Below, piece after piece: positions 5,315 through 7,405 of a DNA stretch of 7,405 nucleotides. The DNA is from Candidatus Taylorbacteria bacterium RIFCSPLOWO2_01_FULL_45_15b (GTDB lineage: Bacteria > Patescibacteriota > Minisyncoccia > Phycocordibacterales > 01-FULL-45-15b). Location: the NCBI GenBank assembly GCA_001822655.1, contig MHRX01000022.1:6507-13911 (forward strand). Reading direction: 5' to 3'. Numbering within the stretch: position 1 is the first letter of the stretch; each line of letters begins with the position of its first letter. The notes under the pieces were generated by a model, which was not told where the DNA came from, searched no databases, and was given only the letters and a program-made list of their open reading frames with translations. The translations under genes and the position numbers were made by a program.

Positions 5315-7231
5315 TTATTTAATGTTAGAAGATTCTGATGCTATTGGCAGTGAAAAAAAGAAAGCTGCGCCTTTATTTTCTTCACTCTCGAACCACATCG
5401 AACCGTTATGCTTTTCTATTATACTCTTTGCTATAAATAAACCAAGCCCGGAACCGCTAGCAACAGTGGATGAATTCGAGGCGCGAAAAAACTGCTTGAA
5501 AATGCTTCCTTGTTGGGCCATGGGAATTCCGATGCCATTATCTTTTATCGAGGCTGTTATTTTCCCAGTTTGTTCAACAATTTTCACCTCAATAACTCCG
5601 CCACCGCGCGTATATTTCACCGCATTTTCTAATAGATTTTGAATGACCGCCCTCATGCGTTCTGAATCGACTTTGACTTTTGCCATTTCGCCGTTAGGTC
5701 GATCAATTCTAATTTTTATGCCTTTCTTATCGGCGGCTGGCAAAATTTCATACAGTATATTATCAAATAGATCTAGCAAATTAATGACGGTAAAATTATA
5801 TCGATACTTTTCCGGATCAATCCTATTGGCGCGCAAAATATCATCAACGAGAGAAATCATTCGCTCATTGCTTTCATTGGCCTTCATAACGTACGCCCTC
5901 TGCTTCGTCTTCAATTCGCCAAGGTCGCCGTTAATGAGAAGGTTTAGAGTCCACTTGACCCCCGAGAGAGGTGTGCGCAACTGATGAGTAACGAGCGACA
6001 CAAATTCAGCCCGCCGACGCTCCAAAGCTTTTTCCTCCGTAATATCCTGAATCCAGACCAGAAAAAATACTCCGTCTCCTTGATCAATAATCCGAGCAAA
6101 AGAAAGCTTGTATATTCGATTGCCAACGTCCATCTCCGGTATATCGAAAGTCTTTTGTTGCAGACATTTTTTATAATTCGCGGCAAGATCGACGCCCGCG
6201 AATTTTTCACTAAAAGATTTGACAATCGGGCCCGTCAAAAATTTGTCCGATCTTCCAACATCAACAATTTGTCTTGCCTTTTCGTTTATAAAAAGAACAT
6301 TAAGATTTTCATCAAAGAGCATTGCTCCCTCCGCCATATTCTCCGCCACAATCGTGAGCTTCGACCGCTCTGATCGAAGTTCACGCGTGCGCTCTTCTAT
6401 CTTCTTTTCAATGTTCTCTTTTTCAGCCCGAAGTTCATTTGTTCTCTCCCTTACTTTTTCCTCAAGCTCTTCCTTTGAAAGATAGGCGATGCGCTCATTC
6501 TCAAGAATGGGCTCCGGCAAGATGTCAAAGATTCCGGCAACGATAAAGGCGTCATAGTGCGCCCTGAGACTCTGATATTCCTTTTCTATGAGCTTCTCAA
6601 GAACTGATTGACCAAACGATGAGAGAATTTTGTTATGAAGCGCAACGTAAAGATTCTTAAAAATGTTTCTTATTTCATCAATACGAACCCTGTCTCTGCG
6701 CCGAGCCAGATCAAGATTAAATCCATCAAAATCAATACCATAAGCCGTGATGTAGGTCTCAAACGGCTGAAAAACTTGGTTACCGGCAAGAAGATGGCGC
6801 AGATTCTCCACACCGAGATTATTGAATAGATAGGTAATAAATGGCTCAACGTAAATCTCAAAGAGGAGCGCGGATTTTTCCAACTCATCAGACAATATGA
6901 GTCGAAGGCGTGGAAATAGGTCTTCAAGTGGTGTCGCTCGTCTTATTTCTTCAATCAGCTGATCGCGAGTGTAGGAACGTTTAATAACCGGAGGCTGACT
7001 GCCCAAAATGAACCTTTCAAACTCCGTAAAAAGGCCGACAAGCTCCCATTCACGCTCATCACCTTGTTTCATTTCAGCGCTCGCAAGTCGCCTCAATTCG
7101 TTCTTTATTCTCTCGCTCTCTACCACAATATCGCCAAGATGCGCAAAGACAGTCTGAACTGCTCTACCTTTTAGATCACGTGTGGGCGTTATTATTCTTG
7201 GATGAAATGTAAAAATATCTTTGATGGGCAT
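5315..7231 (-). CDS. Soluble PAS-containing sensor histidine kinase with unassigned N-terminal domain
   Basis: ATG at 7229-7231 gives 638 aa; an in-frame TTG five codons upstream (7244-7246) is the alternative, and neither has a Shine-Dalgarno. Residues 1-245 form a mostly helical region with no membrane segment that I do not recognise. Residues about 248-292 are a heptad-like coiled coil rich in Glu, Lys and Arg. About 293-398 is a PAS domain (ENMAEGAMLFDENLNVLFIN, then VWIQDITEEKAL at its end). HisKA has H416 in VTHQLRTPLSGVKW. HATPase_c has N-box N536 (LLENAVKYT), G1 DNGIGIP (564-570), F-box FKQFFR and G2 GSGLGLFIAKSII (593-605). It is a cytosolic signalling kinase; its cognate receiver is almost certainly the REC-REC protein five bases downstream. 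The H-box position after His is Gln. The ligand is unknown: the PAS shows no Cys/His cofactor motif that I can point to. Confidence 0.95.
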   Translation of the reverse strand: MPIKDIFTFHPRIITPTRDLKGRAVQTVFAHLGDIVVESERIKNELRRLASAEMKQGDEREWELVGLFTEFERFILGSQPPVIKRSYTRDQLIEEIRRATPLEDLFPRLRLILSDELEKSALLFEIYVEPFITYLFNNLGVENLRHLLAGNQVFQPFETYITAYGIDFDGFNLDLARRRDRVRIDEIRNIFKNLYVALHNKILSSFGQSVLEKLIEKEYQSLRAHYDAFIVAGIFDILPEPILENERIAYLSKEELEEKVRERTNELRAEKENIEKKIEERTRELRSERSKLTIVAENMAEGAMLFDENLNVLFINEKARQIVDVGRSDKFLTGPIVKSFSEKFAGVDLAANYKKCLQQKTFDIPEMDVGNRIYKLSFARIIDQGDGVFFLVWIQDITEEKALERRRAEFVSLVTHQLRTPLSGVKWTLNLLINGDLGELKTKQRAYVMKANESNERMISLVDDILRANRIDPEKYRYNFTVINLLDLFDNILYEILPAADKKGIKIRIDRPNGEMAKVKVDSERMRAVIQNLLENAVKYTRGGGVIEVKIVEQTGKITASIKDNGIGIPMAQQGSIFKQFFRASNSSTVASGSGLGLFIAKSIIEKHNGSMWFESEENKGAAFFFSLPIASESSNIK

Positions 7232-7330
7232 ACGGTACTCAAACAATAATCACGACATCGGGGTGTGCTCTTCAGCTACCCTGAAAAATCAGCGGTTGAA
7301 ACAGATGTCTCGAAACCTTCGAACCTTTAT
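7232..7330 (-). promoter_or_regulatory. Leader region upstream of the soluble kinase
   Basis: These 99 bases separate the membrane-protein tail from the kinase. On the minus strand they contain two small stems, TCGAA-GGT-TTCGA and CTGA-TTTT-TCAG. Neither is followed by a U-tract that would make a terminator. I see no convincing -35/-10 pair. Read-through from the upstream gene is possible. Confidence 0.25.
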
Positions 7331-7405
7331 CTATGCGCCAAGTTTTCTCATGCGACCAACCGCCGTCAGGATAAGGATGTACCCAAGAATAAACAAGAGA
7401 TCGTG
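7331..7405 (-). CDS. C-terminal tail of a membrane protein (5' end outside window)
   Basis: On the minus strand the frame entering at 7405 reads 24 codons to TAG (7331-7333). It gives a hydrophobic helix (LLFILGYILILTAVG) followed by a short basic tail, RMRKLGA. This is the typical end of a membrane protein whose last segment exits to the cytoplasm. The family cannot be determined from 24 residues. It is co-oriented with the kinase that starts about 100 bases later, so it may be the upstream member of the same operon. Confidence 0.5.
   Translation of the reverse strand, partial: HDLLFILGYILILTAVGRMRKLGA

Noticed and set aside
5220..5642. 140-codon + strand ORF opposite the kinase/REC-REC junction
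   Set aside because: Antisense shadow spanning two real genes that have diagnostic motifs on the other strand.
1..7405. CRISPR array or phage/defence island
   Set aside because: No regularly spaced repeats of CRISPR size, no cas, integrase or nuclease genes; the only repeats are the short hexamer array and the palindromic element.

Overview
The window reads as a piece of a bacterial chromosome, most likely from a Patescibacteria/CPR-type lineage (for example Parcubacteria). That placement is an inference from protein style. Both histidine kinases carry H-boxes of the HQLRTPLSGVKW / HKFRTPLTHIKW type, which I associate with that group. The receiver protein is a bare tandem, UvrA is compact, and no recognisable Shine-Dalgarno sequence sits at a usable distance before the main genes. 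UGA is used as a stop (HK at 821, small ORFs), so the standard bacterial code fits and UGA-recoded lineages do not.

Layout. Positions 1-126 (+) hold the last 41 codons of an unrecognised gene, followed by a clear intrinsic terminator (172-194). Positions 195-457 contain no gene: an isolated TATAAT hexamer and a long-loop hairpin are all I see. A doubtful 79-codon ORF (458-697, +) is followed by a second good hairpin plus T-tract (743-766). This sits next to a hexanucleotide-type repeat (773-820) at the convergence point with the minus-strand block.

The rest of the window is one co-oriented minus-strand block. In transcription order it holds the C-terminal tail of a membrane protein (7405-7331) and a soluble hybrid-free histidine kinase with a novel-looking N-terminal domain, coiled coil and PAS (7231-5315). 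Five bases later comes a tandem receiver protein REC-REC with no output domain (5309-4515), then a 126-bp palindromic MITE-like element with 18-bp perfect terminal inverted repeats and a TGAAA duplication (4337-4462). The block ends with uvrA (4292-1701) and, 37 bases later, a second short membrane-anchored histidine kinase (1663-821).

How the genes may work together. The soluble kinase and the REC-REC protein are almost certainly a translationally linked two-component pair. REC-REC has no DNA-binding domain, so it probably acts by protein contact, as a phosphate relay or as a sink. The second kinase is orphaned behind uvrA and could feed the same receivers. UvrA is the damage-recognition ATPase of nucleotide excision repair. 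Here it keeps both ATPase halves and the UvrB-binding region but lacks the roughly 110-residue insertion domain found in E. coli UvrA, leaving a minimal CxxC-x13-CxxC zinc loop. The most notable items are this compact UvrA, the MITE-like element in front of it, and the unassigned sensor domain of the first kinase.
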